A DNA stretch of 8,692 bases from Parvularcula sp. (GTDB lineage Bacteria; Pseudomonadota; Alphaproteobacteria; Caulobacterales; Parvularculaceae). The notes under the pieces are model-generated. The model searched no databases and was not told the DNA's origin. It saw only the letters and a list, made by a program, of their open reading frames with translations. Of the stretch, positions 1 to 6,629 are shown piece after piece. Location of the stretch: positions 7,768 through 16,459 of the forward strand of contig DNZB01000405.1 in assembly GCA_003506635.1 (NCBI GenBank), in the 5' to 3' direction. Position 1 is the first letter of the stretch. Every line of letters begins with the position of its first letter. Made by a program: the position numbers and the translations under genes.

Positions 1-425
1 CCGATGACTTCCGGATGGCCGCGATGCCCGACTAGCAGCACATGGCGGCCGAGCAGCAGATGGCGCCGGACTTCATTATGTACCTTGGTGACGAGCGGGC
101 AAGTCGCGTCGATCGTAACCAAGCCGCGCGCGCCAGCCTCCGCATGAGCGGACAGCGGCGCACCATGCGCTGAAAATATGACCGGCCGGCCAGCGGGCAC
201 GCGGGCTAGGTCTTCAACGAACACCGCGCCCATCGCTTCAAGGCGCCGGACGACATGGCGGTTGTGGACGATTTCATGGCGCACGAAAATCGGCGCGCCG
301 AAACGGGCGAGCGCGTCCTCGACCGTGCGAACCGCCCGTTCCACCCCGGCGCAAAAGCCGCGCGGCGAGGCGAGCCGCACCGTCAGCGGCGCCTTGGCGG
401 TCGGATTGTCAGGATCGAAGGTCAA
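1..425 (-). CDS. ispH: 4-hydroxy-3-methylbut-2-enyl diphosphate reductase (IspH/LytB), N-terminal part, cut by the left edge
   Basis: IspH carries out the last step of the MEP isoprenoid pathway in the cytosol, reducing HMBPP to IPP and DMAPP with a [4Fe-4S] cluster. About 141 residues are visible. Counting from a TTG start at 425-423, the sequence shows PRGFCAGV with cluster cysteine C25, VRHEIVHN with H54, FSAHG with H87, [11 protein letters not shown] with the second cluster cysteine C109, and GHRGHPE with H137 and E139. The spacing matches E. coli C12, H41, H74, C96, H124 and E126 exactly (offset 13). The third cluster cysteine lies beyond the edge. No ATG occurs in this frame before an upstream stop. 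TTG is preferred because GGGGA sits 5 nt before it and it leaves a normal short N-terminus; GTG at codon 16 is an alternative but would be unusually short. The gene is divergent from the lipoprotein gene. The family call is very secure; the start is not. Confidence 0.95.
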   Translation of the reverse strand, partial: MTFDPDNPTAKAPLTVRLASPRGFCAGVERAVRTVEDALARFGAPIFVRHEIVHNRHVVRRLEAMGAVFVEDLARVPAGRPVIFSAHGAPLSAHAEAGARGLVTIDATCPLVTKVHNEVRRHLLLGRHVLLVGHRGHPEVI

Positions 426-572
426 AAGGGTCCCCAAAGGCGCCGGTTCGTCTCGCCGCCGTTGCGCGGCGCGGCGCCAACGGCTACGAGGTAGAACACC
501 TTGATCAGGGCTCCGTTTGGGCGAAAAACCGGCGGCGGCCTGACAATCGTGTCGATATAAGGGTTCTCTTTC
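426..572. other. Divergent intergenic region between ispH and the lipoprotein gene
   Basis: These 147 bp should hold the promoters for both directions. I could not find a well-spaced -35/-10 pair for either strand. On the plus strand there is TATAAG near 556-561 with CTGACA at 540-545, but the spacing of about 10 nt is too short for a sigma-70 promoter. AAGGG at 559-563 could serve as a weak ribosome binding site for the lipoprotein gene (9 nt before its ATG). A 50-codon minus-strand frame spans the region and is discussed in the findings; it is not called as a gene. Confidence 0.5.
431..435 (-). promoter_or_regulatory. Putative Shine-Dalgarno sequence (GGGGA) for the TTG start of ispH
   Basis: On the minus strand GGGGA is followed by a 5-nt spacer and then TTG (425-423). 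This is the main reason for choosing that start over the in-frame GTG at codon 16, which has no comparable purine run at the right distance. It is a short motif in GC-rich DNA, so support is moderate. Confidence 0.4.
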
Positions 573-1136
573 ATGAACAAAGGGTTAGCAGGCGCGCTTA
601 TCGCCGCAGCCTCTCTCGCCGCGCTGGCGGCTGGATGCTCTTCCAACCGAAAGGAAGCAAAACTCAAGAACCCGGCGCCGTGCCCCAATATCGTCGTCCT
701 CGAGGACGCTGCCCGGCTCGTAGAATTCGCCGGCGAAGAGCGCATTGAAGACGTCGCCTTCACTGCCGAGATCGAGGATGTTTCGCTCGCCTGCCGGTAT
801 GTCGGCGACAAGCCGATCAATGCCGAAGTCTCGATCCGGCTCGCCTTTGGCCGCGGCCCCAAGGCCGCGACGGACAAGAAGCAATACGGCTATTGGGTCG
901 CGGTGACGCGCACCAATCGCGAAGTGATCGAGAAAAAGGAATTCATCGTTCCGGTCGATTTCGGCGGCGACGACGCCGTGGAGCGCGTACGCCAGAAAAT
1001 CGGGGAAATCGTCATTCCCCGCAAGGGCGAGCAAACCTCAGGCACCAATTTCGAAGTCGTCGTCGGCCTTGTGCTGACGCCGCAGCAGGCGATCTATAAT
1101 CGCTCGGGCAAGAGCCTGAAGTTTCCAGAACTCTAG
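573..1136 (+). CDS. Predicted lipoprotein of unknown function, directly upstream of argS
   Basis: The 187-residue product begins with a lipoprotein signal: a short basic start (MNK), a hydrophobic stretch at residues 5-20, and lipobox LAAGC (18-22), with C22 as the lipidated residue. Ser at +2 is compatible with the outer membrane. The mature part has C37 (in [17 protein letters not shown]) and C74 (in LACRYVG), which could form a disulfide, and a C-terminal segment [19 protein letters not shown]. From memory, the layout of CP-x-V-x-V-L-x-DA near the N-terminus, a central aromatic-VAV strand ([12 protein letters not shown]) and a terminal 'vvG-LTp-Q-YNR' block recurs in unnamed conserved lipoproteins of Alphaproteobacteria. 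No enzymatic motif is visible. The TAG stop is immediately followed by the argS ATG, so co-transcription is likely. The start is supported by the lipobox distance and AAGGG 9 nt upstream. The lipoprotein call is firm; its role is unknown. Confidence 0.85.
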   Translation: MNKGLAGALIAAASLAALAAGCSSNRKEAKLKNPAPCPNIVVLEDAARLVEFAGEERIEDVAFTAEIEDVSLACRYVGDKPINAEVSIRLAFGRGPKAATDKKQYGYWVAVTRTNREVIEKKEFIVPVDFGGDDAVERVRQKIGEIVIPRKGEQTSGTNFEVVVGLVLTPQQAIYNRSGKSLKFPEL

Positions 1137-2885
1137 ATGTTGCTGACGGCCGAGCTTTCCGCCCTTGCCGGCGCCGCGTTTGTCGCCGAGGGGTATGACG
1201 GCGCATTTGGTGCGGTGCGCGTCTCGGACCGGCCGGACCTCGCTCAGTTCCAGTGCAACGGCGCGCTCGGAGCGGCGAAATCCGCCGGCCAGAATCCGCG
1301 TGCGCTCGGCGAGAAGATCGCCGCGCGGCTTAAGGCCGATCCGCTGTTCGCCGCGGTGAGCGTCGCCGGGCCCGGCTTCATCAATCTGACGCTGACGGAC
1401 GAAGCGCTTAGCGCCCGCCTCAACGGCGGCGCCGGCGGCTGGCGCGCCGAGACGCCCGAGACGATCATCGTCGACTATGGCGGGCCGAATATCGCCAAGC
1501 CGCTTCATGTCGGGCATTTGCGCGCGGCGATCATCGGCGAGTGCATGAAGCGCCTCATACGCGCGGCCGGGCACGCTGCGATCGGCGACATTCACATGGG
1601 CGACTGGGGCCTTCCCATGGGCCAACTCATCACCGAAATCGCGCGCGACCGCCCGGATCTTCCGTATTTTGACCCGGCTTTTGAAGGCCCGTACCCGGAC
1701 CAGTCGCCGGTGACGCTTGAAGACCTTGAGCGGCTCTATCCGCAAGCTTCCGCCGCGTGCAAGGCGGACCCCGCGCGCGCGGCCGAAGCAAGGGCGGCGA
1801 CGGCGGCGCTGCAAGCCGGCCGACCCGGCTATCGTGCGCTCTGGAAACATTTTCTCGCCGTCTCGCGCGCCTCGATAGAGCGCGAATATGAGGACCTCGG
1901 CGTCACCTTCGACTGGTGGAAGGGCGAGGCCGATGTCGATCCGCTGATCGCGCCGATGGTAGAGAAACTGCGCGCCGAGGGCCTCACCGAAATCGACGAC
2001 GGCGCGGAAATCATGCGCCTTGCGCGTCCCGGCGACAAAAAGGAGCTGCCGCCGCTCATACTTTACAAATCGGACGGCGCCGTCATGTACGGCACGACCG
2101 ATCTCGCGACGATTCTCGACCGGCGCGAGACCGCGCATCCCGATCGAATTTTCTATGTCGTCGACGGACGCCAGCGCGACCATTTCGAGCAGGTGTTCCG
2201 CGCCGCCGGAAAAGCGGGTCTCTATCCCGAAGACCGGCTTGAGCATCTCTGGTTCGGCACGATGAACGGCAAGGACGGCAAGCCCTTCAAGACGCGCGCC
2301 GGCGGCGTCTTGAAGCTCCGTGAGCTGATCGACATGGTCGACCAGAAGGCCGCAGCGCGCATCGCGGAAACGGGCCTCGCCGAGGGCTACGGCGCGAGCG
2401 AAACCGCCGCGATCGCGCGGAAGGTCGGCGTCGCCGCTCTCAAATTCGCCGACCTGTCGAACCCGCGCACGTCGGACTATATCTTCGACATCGACCGGTT
2501 CACCTCGTTCGAAGGCAAGACCGGACCCTATCTTCTCTACGCCAGCGTACGTGCGCGCTCGATCTTGCGCAAAGCGGCGCAAGCGGGCGCCGGCGCGCCG
2601 GGCGCGCCCGCCGTCGGCGCGCCTGAGGAGCGCGCGCTCGTTCTCATGCTGCTTCAATATGGCGACGCGCTGAAAGACGCGTTTGACCGCCGCCTGCCGC
2701 ACTACCTCTGCGATCATGCTTTCCGGCTCGCGCAGAGCTTTTCCTCGTTCTACGCTGCCTGCCGAATCGTCGACGAGGCGGACCCGAAGATCCGCGCGGC
2801 GCGGTTAGGCCTCGTCGCCGCTTTCGCCGGTCAGCTTGACACCGTGCTCGATATTCTGGGGATGCCGGCGCCCGAACGCATGTGA
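1137..2885 (+). CDS. argS: Arginyl-tRNA synthetase (class I)
   Basis: ArgRS charges tRNA-Arg with arginine in the cytosol, using ATP. The 582-residue length is normal. The N-terminal add-on domain covers about residues 1-95 (VSVAGPGFINLTL near 75-87). The class I signature HVGH is at 124-127 in GGPNIAKPLHVGHLR, followed by GDIHMGDWGLPMG. A KMSKS-equivalent KPFKTRAGG starts at residue 382, preceded by GKDG as in E. coli ArgRS. The anticodon-binding DALR domain fills the last ~120 residues, with FADLSNPRTSDYIFD before it and the typical ending LDILGMPAPERM. The ATG follows the lipoprotein TAG with no gap and no clear Shine-Dalgarno sequence, so initiation probably depends on translational coupling. 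The catalytic motifs are of the E. coli/Clostridium type; the usual alphaproteobacterial ArgRS has an ANPTGPMHVGH-type motif and a KMSK loop (see findings). The gene appears intact and functional. Confidence 0.97.
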   Translation: MLLTAELSALAGAAFVAEGYDGAFGAVRVSDRPDLAQFQCNGALGAAKSAGQNPRALGEKIAARLKADPLFAAVSVAGPGFINLTLTDEALSARLNGGAGGWRAETPETIIVDYGGPNIAKPLHVGHLRAAIIGECMKRLIRAAGHAAIGDIHMGDWGLPMGQLITEIARDRPDLPYFDPAFEGPYPDQSPVTLEDLERLYPQASAACKADPARAAEARAATAALQAGRPGYRALWKHFLAVSRASIEREYEDLGVTFDWWKGEADVDPLIAPMVEKLRAEGLTEIDDGAEIMRLARPGDKKELPPLILYKSDGAVMYGTTDLATILDRRETAHPDRIFYVVDGRQRDHFEQVFRAAGKAGLYPEDRLEHLWFGTMNGKDGKPFKTRAGGVLKLRELIDMVDQKAAARIAETGLAEGYGASETAAIARKVGVAALKFADLSNPRTSDYIFDIDRFTSFEGKTGPYLLYASVRARSILRKAAQAGAGAPGAPAVGAPEERALVLMLLQYGDALKDAFDRRLPHYLCDHAFRLAQSFSSFYAACRIVDEADPKIRAARLGLVAAFAGQLDTVLDILGMPAPERM

Positions 2886-2911
2886 CGCCTGATAGTTTTT
2901 CCACAGGCGTC
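2884..2911. repeat. Perfect 8-bp inverted repeat overlapping the argS stop codon
   Basis: GACGCCTG (2884-2891) and CAGGCGTC (2904-2911) are exact reverse complements separated by a 12-nt loop. The stem overlaps the argS TGA (2883-2885). It could end argS transcription, but it is followed by CC and seven A residues, not a T run, so it is not a canonical intrinsic terminator on the plus strand. On the minus strand the T run lies before the stem, which also does not fit. It could act as a 3'-end stabilising hairpin or a Rho-assisted stop. Confidence 0.45.
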
Positions 2912-3096
2912 CCAAAAAAAGCTCAATAAAATCCAGCGGTAAAGTGCAAGTGTTGCGAAATGGCGACGCTTGCTCGCGTAATTGTGGCGGCGTCGTTTCG
3001 TGTCACTGCCTTGTCACCTTCAATGCGCTAGAGACGACGCGAGGCCGCATAGGGTTATCGGCGGCGTTCCATGCAAACAGGGTCTTGGGGTCAACC
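2886..3096. other. Intergenic region upstream of the Oar-like gene
   Basis: These 211 bp separate argS from the receptor gene. They contain most of the inverted repeat above, an A-rich patch at 2914-2934 unusual for this GC-rich window, and two TGTCAC copies at 3001-3006 and 3012-3017. The promoter of the receptor gene should lie here, because the gap is long and argS appears to end an operon. I could not identify a convincing -35/-10 pair; TTGTCA at 3011-3016 resembles a -35 element but has no matching -10 at 16-18 nt. The reading frame of the receptor is open back to a GTG at 2944, but that part lacks a signal peptide. Confidence 0.45.
3087..3090 (+). promoter_or_regulatory. Putative Shine-Dalgarno core (GGGG) fixing the start of the Oar-like gene
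   Basis: GGGG lies 6 nt before the ATG at 3097. Together with a clean signal peptide beginning at that ATG, it decides the start against the in-frame GTG at 2944, which would add 51 residues with several cysteines in front of the signal peptide. Confidence 0.5.
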
Positions 3097-6000
3097 ATGA
3101 AACTAGCGAAAATTCTCGCGGCGAGCGTCGCCATGTCCGCGATCACGGCGGCGGTCGTCATGCCGACAGCGGCGGTGGCTCAGCAAACAACGTCTGAAAT
3201 CCGCGGTGTCGTCGTCGACGGCGCCGGCGCGCCGGTCGCCGGAGCCTCTGTGACGGTGACGGACTCGCGCACCGGGACGACACGCTCCGTACGAACGGGC
3301 GCCAACGGCCAGTTCCAGATCGGCAACCTTGAAGTCGGCGGTCCTTACGAGGTTCGCGTCCAGGCGTCGGGCTTCCAGACCCAGTCGATCGACGACGTCG
3401 TCATCGACCTTGGCAGCCGGTCGAACCTCCGCGTCGCGCTTTCAAGCGGCGTCGAAGACGAGGTTATCGTTACGGCGTCGCGCAACGTGCAGTCGGACCT
3501 TGCGATCGGCCCGAACGCCGTTTTCGGCCTCGACAAGCTGACCGAGCTGCCGTCGATCGGCCGCGACATTCGCGACATCATCCGGCTTGATCCACGCGTC
3601 AGGATTGACGGCACGAACGGCGACGCGGTGAGCTGCGCGGGGTCGAACAACCGCTTCAACTCCTTTACGATCGACGGCGTCCGGAACGGCGACGCCTTCG
3701 GTCTTAACGCCTCCGGGTTCGTCAACCGCAACGGCCTGCCGATCCCCTTCGATGCGATCCGCGAAACCTCGGTTGAATTCGCGCCCTATGACGTCGAGTA
3801 CGGGCAGTTCACGGGCTGCAACATCAACGTCGTCACTAAGTCCGGCGGCAATGAATTCTCAGGCTCGGCCTTCGCGGTGTTTTCAAGCCAGTCGCTGACC
3901 GGCTCGACGCTGGAAGGCCGCAATGTCGGAGACGTCCCCTTCCGCGATTACAACTGGGGTGCGACGCTCGGCGGCCCGATCATCAAGGACAAGCTTTTCT
4001 TCTTCGTCGGCTATGAAGAATACAAAGACAACCGTACGCAAGGCACCGGCCCGACCGGCGGCGGATTTGCGACCGAAGTTCCCTATGCGACCGTTTCCGA
4101 CGTCGAAGCGATCGCCGCTGCTCTTGACGCCCGCAACATTCCGACGCTCGGCATCACTTCGGTGCTGCCTCAGAAGAGCCGGCGCATCCTGACTCGCTGG
4201 GACTGGAACATCACCGACAACCATCGCCTTGCTTTCACTTATCAGCGGCTGCGTGAATTCGCGACCGTGTCGGACGATTTCAGCACGAACAATGCGTTGA
4301 TTACGCTCGGCAGCACTTTCTTCCGTCAGGGTACGGAGTCTGAAACCTATTCCGCGCGTCTCTTCTCGCAATGGAATGACAAGCTCTCGACGGAGATTCG
4401 CGCCTCGCGAGCCAATATCACCGACCTTCAAGATCCGGTCGGCGGCGGTGAGGCCCAGTCGGGCAACCCGATCCCGCGCGTCATTGTCGGCGTCACCAAC
4501 GACTTTAACGGAAACTCGATCATTGACGCCAATGAACGCGGCGCCGTCATCGCAGGTCCGGGCTTTTCGCGCTCGGCGAACGGCGGCGAATTCCAGATCG
4601 ACCAGATCAAGGCGAAGGCCGACTACACGGCCGGCGACCACATTTTGACGTTCGGCTACGAGCTTGATCAGCTCGATGCGTTCAACCTCTTCGCCCAGAA
4701 CGGCACCGGTACTCTGGTGTTCCAGAACCTCGCCGCTTTGACCGCCGGAACGTTGACGCAAGGGTCGAGCACCAACACTTCCGGCGCCAACATCTTCGCA
4801 AACACGGTCGGCACCGGCGGCGCTTCCGGGGCTTACATCAACTCGTCATTCACGGGCGATATCAACGACGCGGCCGCGGCGTTCTCACGATCAATCCACT
4901 CGGTCTATGTGCAGGACGAATGGAGCGTCACCGATGCGCTGACGGCGACCCTCGGCCTTCGCTATGACTTCTTCAAGTCAGGCGATCGTCCGCTTGAAAA
5001 TGCAAATTTTGAAGCGCGTTACGGCTTCTCGAACACGCAAGGCTATCGGGGGCTGTCGGCCTTTCTGCCGCGTCTCGGCCTCACTTATGAGGCGGGCGAC
5101 ACGCTCTTCGGCTCGACGACGTTCCGCGCAGGTGCGGGCGTCTTCACCGGCGGCGACCCGACGGTGTGGTTCTCCAACGCGTTCTCGAACCCCGGCACCA
5201 CGCTTTCTGGGCCGTTCCAGTCGATCCGTAACGGCGCGACCGGCACCTTCGCCGGGACGTGTACGGCGGCGGATCTCAATGTCGGCGTCTCCGGGGCGCT
5301 CGCCGTCCCCACCTGCCTTGTCAACGCCGCCGTCGCGGCGGCCGCGGCGGCCGACGGGCGGACGGACGCGATCGATCCGAATTTTGACATCCCGACAATC
5401 ATCCGCGCGAACCTTGGCTTCACGCACAACACCGATTTCGGCGGCTTTGCCGGGGGCTTCTTCGACGACTGGACCTGGCAGATCGACGCCATCTATTCAC
5501 GCGGACGTAATTCGGTCGACTTCGTCGACGCTTCGCTGAATCAGATCGGTACGTCGATCGACGGTCGCCCGATCTATCAATTCGTAGATCCTTTGGCCCC
5601 CGGCTGCGCGGCGACGCCGCTCGGCCTGCGCAACGGGTTCTCGAACGTCACCGCGGCCTGCCTCGGCTCGACCTCGCAGGCTGCGCAGGACTCAATTGTT
5701 CTCACCAACGCGCTTGAAGGAACTGAGCAGCTGACTCTCTCAGGCATCTTCACGAAGGACTGGGCGTTCGATTCGCCGATTTTCAAGAAACCGGCGACGC
5801 TCGACCTGACGATTGGCTACGCCTTCACTGACGCCGAAGAAGTTCAGCCGGCTACGAGCTCCGTCTCGACTTCGAACTTCCGCAGCGTCTCGACGGCCGA
5901 CTTCGACAATTTCGGCCTTTCGACCAGCAACTACGAGATCAGGCACAACGCGACGCTCGCGCTCACTTATGGCGAGGAGTTCGTCCGCGATTTGAGCACG

Positions 6001-6573
6001 AAGTTCTCGTTCTTCTTCTCGGCGCGTTCAGGTCAGCCCTTCAGCTTGACCTTCAACAACTCCGGCGCGTTCGGCGACACATCCTCCGGCGGCGGGTCGC
6101 AGCGCTCATTGATGTACATTCCGACCGGACCGAGCGACCCGAATGTCGTCTTCGCGCCCGGCTTTGATCAGGCGGCGTTCTTCGCCCTGCTCGACAAGCT
6201 CGGTGCGACGCAATATGCGGGCGGGATCGCGCCGCGCAACGCTTTCCGGTCAAGCTGGATCCTCGATCTCGATATGCGCTTCCAGCAAGACCTGCCGAAG
6301 ATTCTCGGCGTCAGCAGCCAGTTCTTCGTCGATATCGAGAATCTGCCGAACCTGATCTCGGATGATGCGAACATCTTCCGGCAGATCCCCTTCTCCTTCA
6401 ACGCGGCCGGGGTGACGCTCGGCGATCCAGACGGCGCCGGCCCGCAATCCGTCGCCAATCCTGGCGCGTTGCCGTTCGTGTTCAGCAGCTTCAACCCGAC
6501 CAATACCGTTCAGCAGATCAACAACAACGAGTCGGTCTGGGCGGTTCAGTTCGGCCTGCGGTTCGATTTCTGA
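3097..6573 (+). CDS. Oar-like TonB-dependent outer-membrane receptor with N-terminal carboxypeptidase-regulatory-like domain
   Basis: This 1158-residue protein has a Sec signal peptide (KLAK, hydrophobic core, cleavage after AVA at residue 28). A carboxypeptidase-regulatory-like beta-sandwich follows at ~32-118 (IRGVVVDGAGAPVAGASVTV). A TonB box-like DEVIVTA is at 121-127 and a plug runs to ~256 (LPSIGRDIRDI at 151 onward, then NINVVTKSGGNEFSG at 242-256). A beta-barrel of about 900 residues ends in FGLRFDF, a typical barrel-assembly signal with terminal Phe. This order is that of the Oar subfamily; Myxococcus Oar has been linked to development and protease secretion, while many relatives are presumed importers of peptides or large substrates. 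The substrate here is unknown. Six cysteines occur in the precursor, in three likely pairs (180/241, 722/740, 837/855), and residues 469-480 match an EF-hand-type loop. Asn, Phe and Asp codons are mostly AAC, TTC and GAC, which suits a highly expressed envelope protein. It appears to be a single-gene unit ending at the terminator near 6601. Confidence 0.9.
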   Translation: MKLAKILAASVAMSAITAAVVMPTAAVAQQTTSEIRGVVVDGAGAPVAGASVTVTDSRTGTTRSVRTGANGQFQIGNLEVGGPYEVRVQASGFQTQSIDDVVIDLGSRSNLRVALSSGVEDEVIVTASRNVQSDLAIGPNAVFGLDKLTELPSIGRDIRDIIRLDPRVRIDGTNGDAVSCAGSNNRFNSFTIDGVRNGDAFGLNASGFVNRNGLPIPFDAIRETSVEFAPYDVEYGQFTGCNINVVTKSGGNEFSGSAFAVFSSQSLTGSTLEGRNVGDVPFRDYNWGATLGGPIIKDKLFFFVGYEEYKDNRTQGTGPTGGGFATEVPYATVSDVEAIAAALDARNIPTLGITSVLPQKSRRILTRWDWNITDNHRLAFTYQRLREFATVSDDFSTNNALITLGSTFFRQGTESETYSARLFSQWNDKLSTEIRASRANITDLQDPVGGGEAQSGNPIPRVIVGVTNDFNGNSIIDANERGAVIAGPGFSRSANGGEFQIDQIKAKADYTAGDHILTFGYELDQLDAFNLFAQNGTGTLVFQNLAALTAGTLTQGSSTNTSGANIFANTVGTGGASGAYINSSFTGDINDAAAAFSRSIHSVYVQDEWSVTDALTATLGLRYDFFKSGDRPLENANFEARYGFSNTQGYRGLSAFLPRLGLTYEAGDTLFGSTTFRAGAGVFTGGDPTVWFSNAFSNPGTTLSGPFQSIRNGATGTFAGTCTAADLNVGVSGALAVPTCLVNAAVAAAAAADGRTDAIDPNFDIPTIIRANLGFTHNTDFGGFAGGFFDDWTWQIDAIYSRGRNSVDFVDASLNQIGTSIDGRPIYQFVDPLAPGCAATPLGLRNGFSNVTAACLGSTSQAAQDSIVLTNALEGTEQLTLSGIFTKDWAFDSPIFKKPATLDLTIGYAFTDAEEVQPATSSVSTSNFRSVSTADFDNFGLSTSNYEIRHNATLALTYGEEFVRDLSTKFSFFFSARSGQPFSLTFNNSGAFGDTSSGGGSQRSLMYIPTGPSDPNVVFAPGFDQAAFFALLDKLGATQYAGGIAPRNAFRSSWILDLDMRFQQDLPKILGVSSQFFVDIENLPNLISDDANIFRQIPFSFNAAGVTLGDPDGAGPQSVANPGALPFVFSSFNPTNTVQQINNNESVWAVQFGLRFDF
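4501..4536 (+). other. EF-hand-like calcium-binding loop inside the Oar-like barrel domain
   Basis: Residues 469-480 read DFNGNSIIDANE. They fit the 12-residue EF-hand loop pattern at positions 1 (D), 3 (N), 5 (N), 8 (I), 9 (D) and 12 (E); position 6 is Ser where Gly is usual. In a barrel of this size the segment probably lies in an extracellular loop. Calcium binding is inferred from the pattern alone. Confidence 0.45.
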
Positions 6574-6600
6574 TCGCCGGAGACACCCTGAAAATAAGAG

Positions 6601-6629
6601 AGAGGGCGGCCCGCGGGGCCGCCCTTTTT
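6601..6629 (+). terminator. Rho-independent terminator between convergent genes, probably bidirectional
   Basis: GGGCGGCCC (6604-6612) pairs perfectly with GGGCCGCCC (6616-6624) around a 3-nt loop, extended by an A-T pair at 6603/6625, and is followed by TTTTTC. It lies 27 nt after the Oar-like stop codon. In the minus direction the hairpin comes just after the MFS stop codon (6631-6629) and is followed by TCTCTCTTATTTT, a weaker U-rich tail, so it may serve both genes. Confidence 0.88.

Noticed and set aside
178..504. Plus-strand open frames opposite ispH
   Set aside because: The minus strand encodes IspH with all expected conserved residues; the plus-strand frames are Arg/Ser/Thr-rich complements.
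540..561. Possible sigma-70 promoter (CTGACA ... TATAAG) before the lipoprotein gene
   Set aside because: The two elements are only about 10 nt apart, too close for a working -35/-10 pair.
585..1034. A 149-codon minus-strand frame opposite the lipoprotein gene
   Set aside because: The plus-strand frame has a proper lipobox and operon position; the antisense frame has neither.
1038..2717. A 559-codon open frame on the minus strand opposite argS
   Set aside because: It lies entirely antisense to a clear ArgRS gene and part of the lipoprotein. Its Arg/Ala/Gly/Asp/Val-rich composition is what GC-rich codon bias produces in the complementary frame, and no family motif is visible.
2944..3096. An N-terminal extension of the Oar-like protein from a GTG at 2944
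   Set aside because: The added 51 residues would precede the signal peptide and contain several cysteines with no family counterpart; the ATG at 3097 has a GGGG at 6 nt.
3883..4761. A 292-codon open frame on the minus strand inside the Oar-like gene
   Set aside because: It is antisense to a well-supported barrel domain and has no motif or credible start signal.
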